64,000 nt of DNA from Flavobacteriales bacterium (lineage in GTDB: Bacteria > Bacteroidota > Bacteroidia > Flavobacteriales_G > Salibacteraceae). The position numbers and the translations under genes were made by a program. The notes beneath the pieces are model-generated. The model was not told the DNA's origin. It searched no databases and was given only the letters and a program-made list of their open reading frames with translations. Below are positions 43,300 through 51,922 of the stretch, in pieces. Within the stretch, counting starts at the first letter, position 1. Each line of letters begins with the position of its first letter. Where the stretch lies: assembly GCA_003499525.1 (NCBI GenBank), contig DNTB01000089.1:156234-220233 (forward strand). Direction: 5' to 3'.

Positions 43300-43535
43300 T
43301 CCTCGAAGTCTTCATCTTCGTAAATATCATCGAATAAAAGCTGATCATCTCCATTCTCATTCATCTCCTTGAAAGACTCTTCCCAGCCTGCTCTGGGGTT
43401 AGATAAGGGTTTAATGATCATATACCCCTTCTCCAGTATCAATTCTACCTTATCCTTAATGTTGTACTTCTCAATCAAAGTTTTACTGAGCCTGAAACCT
43501 TTGGAATTGCCTATTTTGATTATTGATACCTCCAT
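43290..43535 (-). CDS. MazE/AbrB-type antitoxin
   Basis: 81-residue antitoxin. N-terminal swapped-hairpin DNA-binding domain (MEVSIIKIGNSKGFRLSKTL, VELILEKGYMIIKPL) followed by an acidic, disordered tail (FDDIYEDEDFEEWS) that should block MazF. Start ATG at 43535; translationally coupled to the toxin through a 10-nt overlap. Confidence 0.9.
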   Translation of the reverse strand: MEVSIIKIGNSKGFRLSKTLIEKYNIKDKVELILEKGYMIIKPLSNPRAGWEESFKEMNENGDDQLLFDDIYEDEDFEEWS

Positions 43536-43611
43536 GATGGCATTGTTATTATGTAATTATAATGTTACCACATATTCAGAGCATTTCCAAAGCCCAAAAT
43601 AAATGATGGCC

Positions 43612-43749
43612 AACTTCGGATACATGCCTACTAACATCAAATTCTCCGGGAAGATTTTTGAGTATTCTGAATGAAATATTTTGATCAAACAGTAATTTCA
43701 TGAAGCATAGTGCAATTTATGCTCACGATCAGCTGCATAAGCAAGGGCA
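43612..43749 (-). pseudogene. Remnant of a second DUF433-DUF5615 module
   Basis: 138 bp aligning without gaps to 41999-42136 with about nine mismatches. It covers the last ~17 codons of the DUF433 gene, the ATGA overlap and the first ~30 codons of the DUF5615 gene. Both ends are cut off, so neither gene can be functional. Orientation is the same as the intact module. Confidence 0.88.
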
Positions 43750-43876
43750 TCACGCATAAAAGGTGACAGCAATACTCAGGCATCTGAACACCGCACTAAT
43801 AGGTTTTTACCATGAGCACTTCAGAGATCTTTAACCCAAAAAATTGTCATAGCGTAGGACATACAAATTGATATAA

Positions 43877-43906
43877 AAAAAGCCCACAATTGCGGGCTTT
43901 TTTATA
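43877..43906 (-). terminator. Rho-independent terminator after the PhoD-like gene
   Basis: AAAAAAGCCC - ACAATTGC - GGGCTTTTTT; on the minus strand the hairpin is followed by a T run, 15 nt past the stop codon of the phosphatase gene. The A/T flanks make it potentially bidirectional. Confidence 0.85.
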
Positions 43907-43921
43907 GGGATATGTTCTTGT

Positions 43922-45961
43922 TTATCTTATCACTACTTCTCGGGTCATTGAAGTACGTCCGTCAGAAATTCGAAGCATGTAAATTCCTGAATCCAGATCG
44001 GAAACATCTATTTGTTGTGAATAGATTCCGGTTGGAATGGTCTTTCTCATATTTTTTACCTGCTTGCCATCCATAGTGAACAATTCAAATGTCATGGATG
44101 CAGTGGCATTCAATGCAAAATGGACGGTGAGCAATTCATCCGAGGGGTTGGGATAAATTCCGATGATGACTCCATTTTCTAACCCCTTATCAAGAGAAGT
44201 TACATTGGAAGGAGGGTTTAATGGTGCCAATGCTGGTGGATTGGATTTTTGAGTAGCTGGCACAGCGGTAAGTTCGAGCTTGTTTGAATCTCTCATTGTT
44301 TTAGCACCCTGAGCATAACTCTCGGTTCCGTTGGGCACCAAAATATCATCGATGAAGTAATAGTCTGCCTGAGTGCTGTCATCTTTAACATCTAACAGAA
44401 AATAACCATGCTGAATAAGGTCGGCATATTTCATATGAGGGTTAGGATTTCCAAGATTTGGTCCAGCTGGGGGGATGACAATGTCATTGTTAATCTGAAA
44501 CTGCAGGGCTTGAGCAGTGGCAGGATCAGTATTCTCATCAAAGTTTGCTGAAGATATTGAGGGTGAGGCAAATTCAACCGCTACAGACCCCGTTCCCGTC
44601 ACCGGATCGTAAATAGGAGATGGATCATAAAAAGGCAAAGGGCCTACACCAGGGACATTTACAATATTCAACACATTCGGAGTATCTGTAACATCAAAAG
44701 CGAAAGAACTATGAAAATCTCCGGTTAGAATAACGGTATTATCGATATTGTTTTGTGAAATATAATCGATCAACTCTGTTCGTTCTGCTGGATAACCGTC
44801 CCAGATATCCAGAAACGTACTTTCCAGATCTTCATAAGTAACCGTAGTATCGAGCAAAGCACCCCATCCTGCTGTGAATGGAGAAAAAATCACTTGATTT
44901 CCCATTACTTTCCACGTTGCAGATGAGCTGCTCAGTTGATTCTTGAGCCATGCTTTTTGCGTTGAACCCAGTATGGTTCTGTTTGGATCGTACAGAGCAG
45001 GGTTTGTAATGTCCAATATTTGTTCTTCCCTACCTTCAATTCGAGTATCTAGCATAACAAGATCCATTAGCGGACCGTATGAAATAGTTCTGTAAATGGA
45101 GCCCATGTTTTCACGAATAGGAAGCCATTCGAAATAGGCCTGTTTTGCATTGGCAACGCGTGTATTCCAATCTCCCTGTGTTGTTGTATCATGGTTTTCC
45201 GCACCTCCTGTCCAGGAGTCGTTTGCCGTTTCGTGATCGTCCCAAATAGTGATAAACGGATGCTGCTGATGCGCTCTAATAAAATTGGAATCCAGCCGGT
45301 ACGTCGAATATCTTGCTCTGTAGTCTTCAAGGGTTACGATTTCACCTGAAGGAGATAGTGGCCTGCTTCCATCTGCCATCAGCGTGCTGTCTCCATAAAC
45401 ACCATCCGCATATTCGTAAATGTAGTCTCCAAGATGAATGATGGCATCTAAATCTTCTCTCTCCGCTAGCTCACCGTAAGCCCTAAAGTAGCCCGCCTGA
45501 TAGTTGTCACAGGAAACTACACCAAAGCGAAGATGACCCGGGTTATTTGTAGGGGTGGTTCGTGTTCTACCTATGAGCGAGAATTGTCCGCTTTCTTCGA
45601 AAACATAATAGTACGTTGTACCACCGGACAACCCCGTTACGTCTACATTCACCGTAAAATCCGTGCTGGCATCAGTATTTACAATGCCGCTGTCTATAAC
45701 ATTGATCATTGCAGTATCGGTGGCAATTTTCCATTTGATATCGTAGTTCGCAGTGGTATCAATCGGCGTAAATCTGGTCCAGAGCAGAATTGAACTTGAG
45801 GTCGGATCGCCGGAGGCAACCCCATGATAAAAGGGAGCCAGGGTTTGGCTAAAGGCGTTGCTGCTCCGAGCACCATCTATTTGTCTAGTGTGATCTACTA
45901 AGCTCTGACTGTGCGCAGCCAATGTGGTTATAAGAAAAGCGAATAAGGTAAAGTACTTCAT
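43922..45961 (-). CDS. PhoD-family alkaline phosphatase/phosphodiesterase with T9SS sorting domain
   Basis: 679 residues from the ATG at 45961, chosen so the signal peptide (YFTLFAFLITTLAAHSQ) is N-terminal. The PhoD N-terminal domain has GVASGDPTSSSILLWTRFTP. The metallophosphatase core has FGVVSCDNYQAG, IHLGDYIYEY, IWDDHETANDSW and LTGDFHSSFAF, the metal ligands of Ca/Fe-dependent PhoD. The C-terminal ~80 residues are a type A sorting domain (YPNPSDELLTVHF...LDSGIYMLRI...VVIR). It should be surface-exposed or released, scavenging phosphate from phosphodiesters or monoesters. No Pho regulation signal was identified. Confidence 0.93.
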   Translation of the reverse strand: MKYFTLFAFLITTLAAHSQSLVDHTRQIDGARSSNAFSQTLAPFYHGVASGDPTSSSILLWTRFTPIDTTANYDIKWKIATDTAMINVIDSGIVNTDASTDFTVNVDVTGLSGGTTYYYVFEESGQFSLIGRTRTTPTNNPGHLRFGVVSCDNYQAGYFRAYGELAEREDLDAIIHLGDYIYEYADGVYGDSTLMADGSRPLSPSGEIVTLEDYRARYSTYRLDSNFIRAHQQHPFITIWDDHETANDSWTGGAENHDTTTQGDWNTRVANAKQAYFEWLPIRENMGSIYRTISYGPLMDLVMLDTRIEGREEQILDITNPALYDPNRTILGSTQKAWLKNQLSSSSATWKVMGNQVIFSPFTAGWGALLDTTVTYEDLESTFLDIWDGYPAERTELIDYISQNNIDNTVILTGDFHSSFAFDVTDTPNVLNIVNVPGVGPLPFYDPSPIYDPVTGTGSVAVEFASPSISSANFDENTDPATAQALQFQINNDIVIPPAGPNLGNPNPHMKYADLIQHGYFLLDVKDDSTQADYYFIDDILVPNGTESYAQGAKTMRDSNKLELTAVPATQKSNPPALAPLNPPSNVTSLDKGLENGVIIGIYPNPSDELLTVHFALNATASMTFELFTMDGKQVKNMRKTIPTGIYSQQIDVSDLDSGIYMLRISDGRTSMTREVVIR

Positions 45962-46203
45962 AGTTAAATTTTTTTCGAAGGTGAATCGAAGAGGTTGCAT
46001 CCAACTTAAGCTGTTGTTACAATTTGATTAATAAGGTGTCTTTCAATGTTAAGGGGGTCTTATGTTATGTCTTCCGTTTTATACGACCCCTGTGCATCAG
46101 ATTGGATCTTGAGGAATAAGTACAAATTTCAACCCCCCAAACTCGATAGCCTGAAATTCCACGTTGCTCTTTCCTATGTCATGGAAACACTGTGGCCGCG
46201 GGG

Positions 46204-46402
46204 ATGCGCCATGACTGATTTAACCATAACCATTCGAGATGTCAATGGGCGCATGATTAAGGAATTACAAATCAATGGCTCTGATCAGGAAATTGTTGCT
46301 GACATCTCAGATCTGGTTCCTGGCTTTTATTCAGTTCAGATCAGCAGTTCCAATTTCGATACAACCGAAAAGCTCATCGTTCAGAAGTAGGGCTTGTTTA
46401 TC
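46204..46402 (+). pseudogene. Orphan duplicate of a T9SS C-terminal sorting domain
   Basis: 199 bp with only two mismatches to 53290-53488, the 3' end of the M28 peptidase gene. It encodes the C-terminal ~62 residues of a sorting domain (CAMTDLTITIRDVNGRMIK...KLIVQK), but no cargo domain or signal peptide is fused upstream. The frame can be extended back to 46046 with unrelated-looking residues, weakly reminiscent of a decayed CTD start (KFQPPK). Unlike the M28 copy it retains a terminal Lys codon before TAG. Probably a non-functional fragment. Confidence 0.85.
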
Positions 46403-46785
46403 TATTAAGGAGCCGAGGAAAAGATTCGATGAGGTGTTTCCGGAAGATGGACAAAAACCAGACTTGAAGTAATTATTTCTGATGAAAATGAATTAATGAA
46501 GGATATCCTTTGTTTTAGACTCAATAAAGTATTGAACCATCATATTCACGGAGCCCATCCATTTACATTCAAATTCGTTCAGGTCTCATGTGCCTTTGAC
46601 GTGTTCAGATAGAGCAGGATTATCGGTCTTTTTCTATTTTGGTTACAAGCCAATTAGGGCCAAGAAAACATTGCTGCATTGCATTTTCGATCTCCTTTGT
46701 TTGCAAAAGAGAAAATAATTTAAGCTAGGTATAATGCATTTTTTTTGTTGAATTATCTTTTATTTGCCGCACAAACTAACTGGTT
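46403..46785. other. Non-coding segment with no recognised feature
   Basis: 383 bp, AT-rich, with only short frames. It contains the upstream region of the 213-aa secreted protein; ttttttg near 46741 and tatttg near 46761 are loosely promoter-like but mis-spaced for the Bacteroidota consensus. Confidence 0.5.
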
Positions 46786-47427
46786 ATGAATTACTCACTA
46801 CTTATATCACTTCTGCTATTTGTTTCCTTTTCTGGATATACTCAAAAGCACTTTCTAGGTTTCGGTAATGCGGCATTCACCGATTGGGCCGTCGCTACTG
46901 CGGAAGCAGAACCATCAGAATATACGGGGATTGTGCAGTCGACGTATGGGTTTAGCTTTTATACTGCCTCAGGACAATTCAAGTACAATGTCTATGAGTT
47001 TAATTCCGAGTTGGCCTTGAGTATTGGTGCCAGCCCTGCCTTTGGATTTTTTATTTGGAACGGAGACGAATTGGCAAGTACGGAAGGTTTTGGTGTATTG
47101 CGTGTTCCTTTGTTTGTGCAGCTCGACATCGGTAATCTTTCGACCTTTGAATCTACGAGATCTTCTGGTTTTGGTATTGGAGCTGGATATCAATATGAGA
47201 ATTATTTAGGATTGATGTCTGGTGGAGGGGCCTTTACCAGAATAGCGTATCGTTATTTCAACCGAAATAACAAAGCCAAAGAAATATCGCTCAAAATTGG
47301 CTTTCCACACCGAATGAGTCATAGAACGGTGGAAACATTCGATGCGAATAATAACCTTGTCACTTTTGAATCGGGCTACAAAGTCACTTCTTTCCAACTC
47401 ACTTTTACACAATACTTTAACTATTAA
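46786..47427 (+). CDS. Secreted protein of unknown function, possibly a small outer-membrane barrel
   Basis: 213 residues with a signal peptide (LLISLLLFVSFSGYTQ). The mature part alternates hydrophobic and polar residues and is rich in aromatic and Gly residues (YGFSFYTASGQFKYNVYEF, FGIGAGYQYENYLGLMSGGG), ending in FQLTFTQYFNY with a C-terminal aromatic. This resembles an outer-membrane beta-barrel of the PorT/OmpX class. I recognise no specific family. Confidence 0.65.
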   Translation: MNYSLLISLLLFVSFSGYTQKHFLGFGNAAFTDWAVATAEAEPSEYTGIVQSTYGFSFYTASGQFKYNVYEFNSELALSIGASPAFGFFIWNGDELASTEGFGVLRVPLFVQLDIGNLSTFESTRSSGFGIGAGYQYENYLGLMSGGGAFTRIAYRYFNRNNKAKEISLKIGFPHRMSHRTVETFDANNNLVTFESGYKVTSFQLTFTQYFNY

Positions 47428-47558
47428 ATACCAGACTAGATCATCTCATCATATATCTTTCGAATTCCCGCATGTCTTGAAGGAGCTGTAGCTCATTTAA
47501 CGGTGTCTTCCTACGCGACTCAATATTTTGTTTTGCTTTACTCAATAATGGAGGAATA

Positions 47559-49487
47559 ATGAGGCGTTTTTTGATCATTGCACTGTTCATGAGTGTGTAT
47601 ATGTCGAATGCACAAGACTATAACTACGAAAGTATAATCGCACGTGTCCCCGAGGCTTATGAGGATTATGGCTTGGTTTATTATGAGGCCAAAGACCATT
47701 ATACGTTTAGCTATGGAGGAAAGAAACAAATCCTCACTTCACGAAAAGATGTAGAACGAATCATTGTCCCCAAGTTAACAGGATCGCCAGTACACTACGA
47801 TTATACGAATTCAAAATCATTGATTCGGAATGCTGCAGCTCAACTTTATGTTCCGGAAAAGTCGCGTTTTATGCCGGCAGAGGTGTTCGAGCGAGTTGAG
47901 GCAGTCGAGAATAATGGCCACTTTGTTGATGATTTCTTTGTGAACCGGTTTTCACTTTCACCAAGAGGATATAGAGCGGAAGATGCAAAAAGGATTTACA
48001 AGCTCAACTATACCATGATTGTAGATGATTATAAATTCAACTCCAGGGTATGGCTTATTCCTCATTCTGGCACGATGAATAGTGAGGTGATTTTAGATAT
48101 ACCCAATGAGTTGGACGTGGAATTCTTGGAAATGAATTTTGAAAGTTTTGATATCCAGAAAAGCCAAACGAGTCATGAAAATTTTACACGGTACACTTAT
48201 AGAATGGATGACATACCAGGCATAGAGGATTGCCAAAACTGTCCCTCAGGAAGTTTCTTTATGCCGCACATCATAATTATCTACAAGAGCTATACCAATC
48301 GAACTGGGAAGAAACAGAGACTTATGCCGGAAGCGTCCGACCTCTATGACTGGTATTCCTCATTGGTTAAGGACATTGAAGAGAAACCAGATGAAATTCA
48401 AGAGTTGGTGCAAAGATTTAAAGAAATGCCCAGAGGAAAAGAGCAAATCTATGCGGTCAATGACTACATCAAACGGAATATACGCTATATAGCTTATGAA
48501 GACGGGATAGCAGGATTTCAACCTGATGCATGTCAGAAGGTTTATGCGAACAAATATGGAGACTGCAAGGGGATGGCGAACCTGTGTAAAAATACGCTCA
48601 TACAATTGGGATATGATGCTCGTTTGTCATGGATTGGAACCCGAAGTAAAATTCCCTACGATTATTCCATTCCTTCCATTGCGGTTGACAATCATATGAT
48701 TGTAGCTGTTCAGTACAATGGTGAATTTGTTTTCCTGGATGCTACGGAAACCTATGGCATGAGTGGTGAATATGCATATCGAATACAGGGTAGGCCGATC
48801 ATGATTGAAGATGGAGAAAACTTCATTCTCACTACAGTTCCGGAAAGTGAATCAGATGCCGATCGTGTGGATCGAGATATTGAAGTACGATTTGATGCAG
48901 ATGAAGTAGTTGCGCGCTATAAAGTGAATGAATTTTTTTCAGGAGAGCCGAATAAATATATTATTTATGGATTCAATTCCATCACTTATAAAAACCGGAT
49001 TGAAGCTCTGAATAATTATTTGCGACCATTCGAAACGGGGTCAATGAACATTCTGGAGGAATCTGGATTGAAAGAGGAAGAACAGGTGAAGATTGTATAC
49101 GAATGTGCCTCATCCGACGGAGTAATTGATTTGGGCTCTGAGTATTACATTGATATAGATCCTTCTACTGATCTCGAATATGTGGAATTAAGTAAAGAAC
49201 GAATTGCCGACTGGTTTTTTGATGAACGATATAACCGCGAAACGACCATAGAATTTATTACGCCATCGAGCTATTCCATAACCTATTTTCCAAAGAGCTT
49301 TTCATCGAAAACAGACGAGTTTGAGCTATCGGTGCACATAGAGAAGTCTGGTGAAAATTTATTGGTAACTAAAACATTAAAAATTTATGATGGCTTCGTT
49401 CGAAAAGAGAATAAAAAACATTTTGAAGAAGCTCTTTCCAAATTGAAAGAGTACTACGACGATCGAGTAATTATTGCAAAAAAATAA
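47559..49487 (+). CDS. Secreted DUF3857/transglutaminase-like domain protein
   Basis: 642 residues with a signal peptide (FLIIALFMSVYMSNAQ). The N-terminal beta domain resembles DUF3857. A papain-like transglutaminase core at ~295-420 has the nucleophile in KYGDCKGMANLCKNTLIQLG, the His in SIAVDNHMIVAV and the Asp in VFLDATETYGM, so the catalytic triad appears complete. A C-terminal DUF3858-like part follows. It is 3 nt before a second DUF3857-type gene. Such proteins may be cysteine proteases or crosslinkers at the envelope; substrate unknown. Confidence 0.85.
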   Translation: MRRFLIIALFMSVYMSNAQDYNYESIIARVPEAYEDYGLVYYEAKDHYTFSYGGKKQILTSRKDVERIIVPKLTGSPVHYDYTNSKSLIRNAAAQLYVPEKSRFMPAEVFERVEAVENNGHFVDDFFVNRFSLSPRGYRAEDAKRIYKLNYTMIVDDYKFNSRVWLIPHSGTMNSEVILDIPNELDVEFLEMNFESFDIQKSQTSHENFTRYTYRMDDIPGIEDCQNCPSGSFFMPHIIIIYKSYTNRTGKKQRLMPEASDLYDWYSSLVKDIEEKPDEIQELVQRFKEMPRGKEQIYAVNDYIKRNIRYIAYEDGIAGFQPDACQKVYANKYGDCKGMANLCKNTLIQLGYDARLSWIGTRSKIPYDYSIPSIAVDNHMIVAVQYNGEFVFLDATETYGMSGEYAYRIQGRPIMIEDGENFILTTVPESESDADRVDRDIEVRFDADEVVARYKVNEFFSGEPNKYIIYGFNSITYKNRIEALNNYLRPFETGSMNILEESGLKEEEQVKIVYECASSDGVIDLGSEYYIDIDPSTDLEYVELSKERIADWFFDERYNRETTIEFITPSSYSITYFPKSFSSKTDEFELSVHIEKSGENLLVTKTLKIYDGFVRKENKKHFEEALSKLKEYYDDRVIIAKK

Positions 49488-49490
49488 ACC

Positions 49491-51638
49491 ATGAATCTTT
49501 CAAAATATTTCGCACTTGCCTTACTGGGAGTGCTGTTGGCGACTTCAATGTTGGGTCAAAGTAGAGAATTATTGAGAGTGGCAGAAAATGTGGCCAATAT
49601 CACCGATCCTTATGTTAAATGGTACGGCAAGCCTTTGCCAGACTCATTAAAAAATGAGTCTGCGGTTATCCTTGATGACATTACCTTATACACTATAGAA
49701 AAGAAGAAAGGACTGGAATATACTTACTATGTCAGATACATCGTGCGAATACTGGATAAGACTGGGTTGGAGGAGTACAGCGTAATCGATATGGATGCCT
49801 TTAGACAACGATCTTATGCCAACGTTACCTTATTAAATCTAAATAAATACGCCTACGATGTTGCGGTACGAATTCGGAAACCATCTGGCAAAGTAGAGTT
49901 TGTAGATCTTACAACACTCCAAAGGAATTCTGAAAATGAAACACCCATACCCGGGCTTGAAATTGGTGACGATTTAGAGTTTTTACTCGAGAAAACGTCC
50001 TTTACCTACGAATCCTGTTTGAGTCCCTTTTTTGATGTGCTTACGGACGATTACGTAGTGCTAAATGGTTATCAGAGGTACACAGTGGATAGAGGTTTTA
50101 TTGTGAACTATAAAGCAAGCAACGGAGCCCCTGAGCTGAAAAAAAATGAATCTCTTTCAGATCGTAAAAGTATAGTCTATGAACTTCAATATGAAAATCA
50201 GCCTACGCAGTCGAACGAAAGCTGGTCTTTGAGATACAGATCAGAGCCTTCGTATAAAATGCAGTTTTGCTACGAAAAACTAGGAAATGTGGATAATACA
50301 CCTGAGTTTTTGGTGGATCCTTATGAGGTAACCACTGTTGTGTCGGATCAGAAAAAACTGGAATCCTTGAATAGGATATACAGAGGTAAAGATTACCCTA
50401 AAAGTATGGCGGCAAAGTTTTTTGAAAAGTGGTTTGATGCCAATTACGACGGTGAGCAGCTAACGAATGATGAAATTATGCAGTTGGCCTATTATCACAT
50501 TCGTTACTACACGTTGATTTACCAATCATCAATTAAAGATTACAACTCTAAATACCATGAACAAGTCATAAAAGGATCTCATTTTCGGAATTTCATGGGG
50601 TACGTAGCCGACAAGTTTGGGATTGAATATGAAATTGTATTTACCAGTGACAGAGGAATTTCCACTTTCGATGACATTGTGATGTTTGATGAGATAGAGC
50701 AGTATTCGAGATATAAATCGGACAACGGAGATTGGGTCTATCTAAACAGGCCGCGATCCTTCCAAACCATGGATCACATTCCGAACTCCATTCGAGGTCA
50801 GGAAGGATTTTCCAGAAAAATTGGAACTACAGAATATAGTGATATTGTTATTCCATTTGGGGAGTATCAAAAGAATATAAGTATTTCGACCATGGATTTA
50901 GAAATGGATTTGAACTCTAAGGTGGTTTCGGTTCAAATGGATCGAAAATTTTCAGGGGAGCCCAAGTTTGAGGTCTCTGGCTTCATTTTGGATAATGAAG
51001 AATACATTGAGGATTGTGAAAAAGCAATGTTATTCGGGAGAGAAACCGACAAGTTATTATCGTCAAACAATGTTCAGCGTCAGCGAGACAGAGCGATGGA
51101 AAAAATGGAGGTAGACGAAGAACGTAAGTTCAAGAAAATGAAAGAATCCAGAGAAGGGACCTTTGAAATTGATGAGTACACCCGTTTTGAGTTAAAGAAT
51201 TCGGGAGTTATCTCTACCGAGGATACGCTGCATTATAGCGAAGCATTTACAATTAAGAATGCCATAGAAAAAGTGGGTCCGAGCACGGTTTTGAACTTGG
51301 GCGAGATTGCCTTCAATCAGGTAAGTCTCACCGAAGAAGAAATTGCACAACGTCGTACAGATATTTATTTCAATTTTCCAAAATCATTGAAATATGTCTA
51401 TACCGTAAAAATTCCTGAAGGGTATAAGGTCAAAGGATACACGTCACTAAATGAAACTGCAGAAAATGAGGTGGGATCCGTGCATTTGAAATCAGAGGTA
51501 AAAGACGATAAAGTAATTCTTGAACTCCACAAGGTGTATAAAGCCGGCTTTGTTCCAAAAGAAGATTGGGAAAAAGTAGTAGAGTTCATTCGTCCTGCTA
51601 TGAAAATGAACAGCGCAAAATTGGTTTTTACCAAATAG
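49491..51638 (+). CDS. Secreted DUF3857-type protein, partner of the transglutaminase-like gene
   Basis: 715 residues with a signal peptide (YFALALLGVLLATSMLGQ). The N-terminal ~250 residues fit DUF3857 (YTYYVRYIVRILDKTGLEEY, VRIRKPSGKVEFVDL). The middle corresponds in position to a transglutaminase-like domain (IMQLAYYHIRYYTLIYQSSI), but the GDC nucleophile motif of the neighbour is absent, so it is probably non-catalytic. The C-terminal DUF3858-like region ends FVPKEDWEKVVEFIRPAMKM. Spacing of 3 nt from the previous gene indicates one transcript and likely a functional pair. Confidence 0.78.
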   Translation: MNLSKYFALALLGVLLATSMLGQSRELLRVAENVANITDPYVKWYGKPLPDSLKNESAVILDDITLYTIEKKKGLEYTYYVRYIVRILDKTGLEEYSVIDMDAFRQRSYANVTLLNLNKYAYDVAVRIRKPSGKVEFVDLTTLQRNSENETPIPGLEIGDDLEFLLEKTSFTYESCLSPFFDVLTDDYVVLNGYQRYTVDRGFIVNYKASNGAPELKKNESLSDRKSIVYELQYENQPTQSNESWSLRYRSEPSYKMQFCYEKLGNVDNTPEFLVDPYEVTTVVSDQKKLESLNRIYRGKDYPKSMAAKFFEKWFDANYDGEQLTNDEIMQLAYYHIRYYTLIYQSSIKDYNSKYHEQVIKGSHFRNFMGYVADKFGIEYEIVFTSDRGISTFDDIVMFDEIEQYSRYKSDNGDWVYLNRPRSFQTMDHIPNSIRGQEGFSRKIGTTEYSDIVIPFGEYQKNISISTMDLEMDLNSKVVSVQMDRKFSGEPKFEVSGFILDNEEYIEDCEKAMLFGRETDKLLSSNNVQRQRDRAMEKMEVDEERKFKKMKESREGTFEIDEYTRFELKNSGVISTEDTLHYSEAFTIKNAIEKVGPSTVLNLGEIAFNQVSLTEEEIAQRRTDIYFNFPKSLKYVYTVKIPEGYKVKGYTSLNETAENEVGSVHLKSEVKDDKVILELHKVYKAGFVPKEDWEKVVEFIRPAMKMNSAKLVFTK

Positions 51639-51922
51639 GTTGGCAAAGACCATTGTTTTGGACCAGCTCAAAAAAACGATCAGATCCTTGATTGAGCTTC
51701 GGAACTGATTAATATGCTATAGCTATTCGCCCAATGAAGATGGTATCATTTGGAATACTGTAAACTCTGAAGTGAGAAAGAGCAAGAATATTTAACATTA
51801 AGGTGTTGGAATGCATAGACTCGCACGTGTAAATGGTTCAATTGTAAGCTCATGAGCGCGAATGCGTTGACCACGCAAACTTTTCTTAATTTCCATATCT
51901 TTTGGACCTTTTATCTAATACC

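Noticed and set aside
41717..43921. Chromosomal integron cassettes as explanation for the TA cluster
   Set aside because: No integron integrase and no convincing attC-type palindromes between the modules; the flanking repeats are moeA coding sequence.
46046..46203. Upstream extension of the orphan sorting-domain frame as a real gene
   Set aside because: The extension lacks a signal peptide and any recognisable cargo; only the last 62 codons match a known domain.
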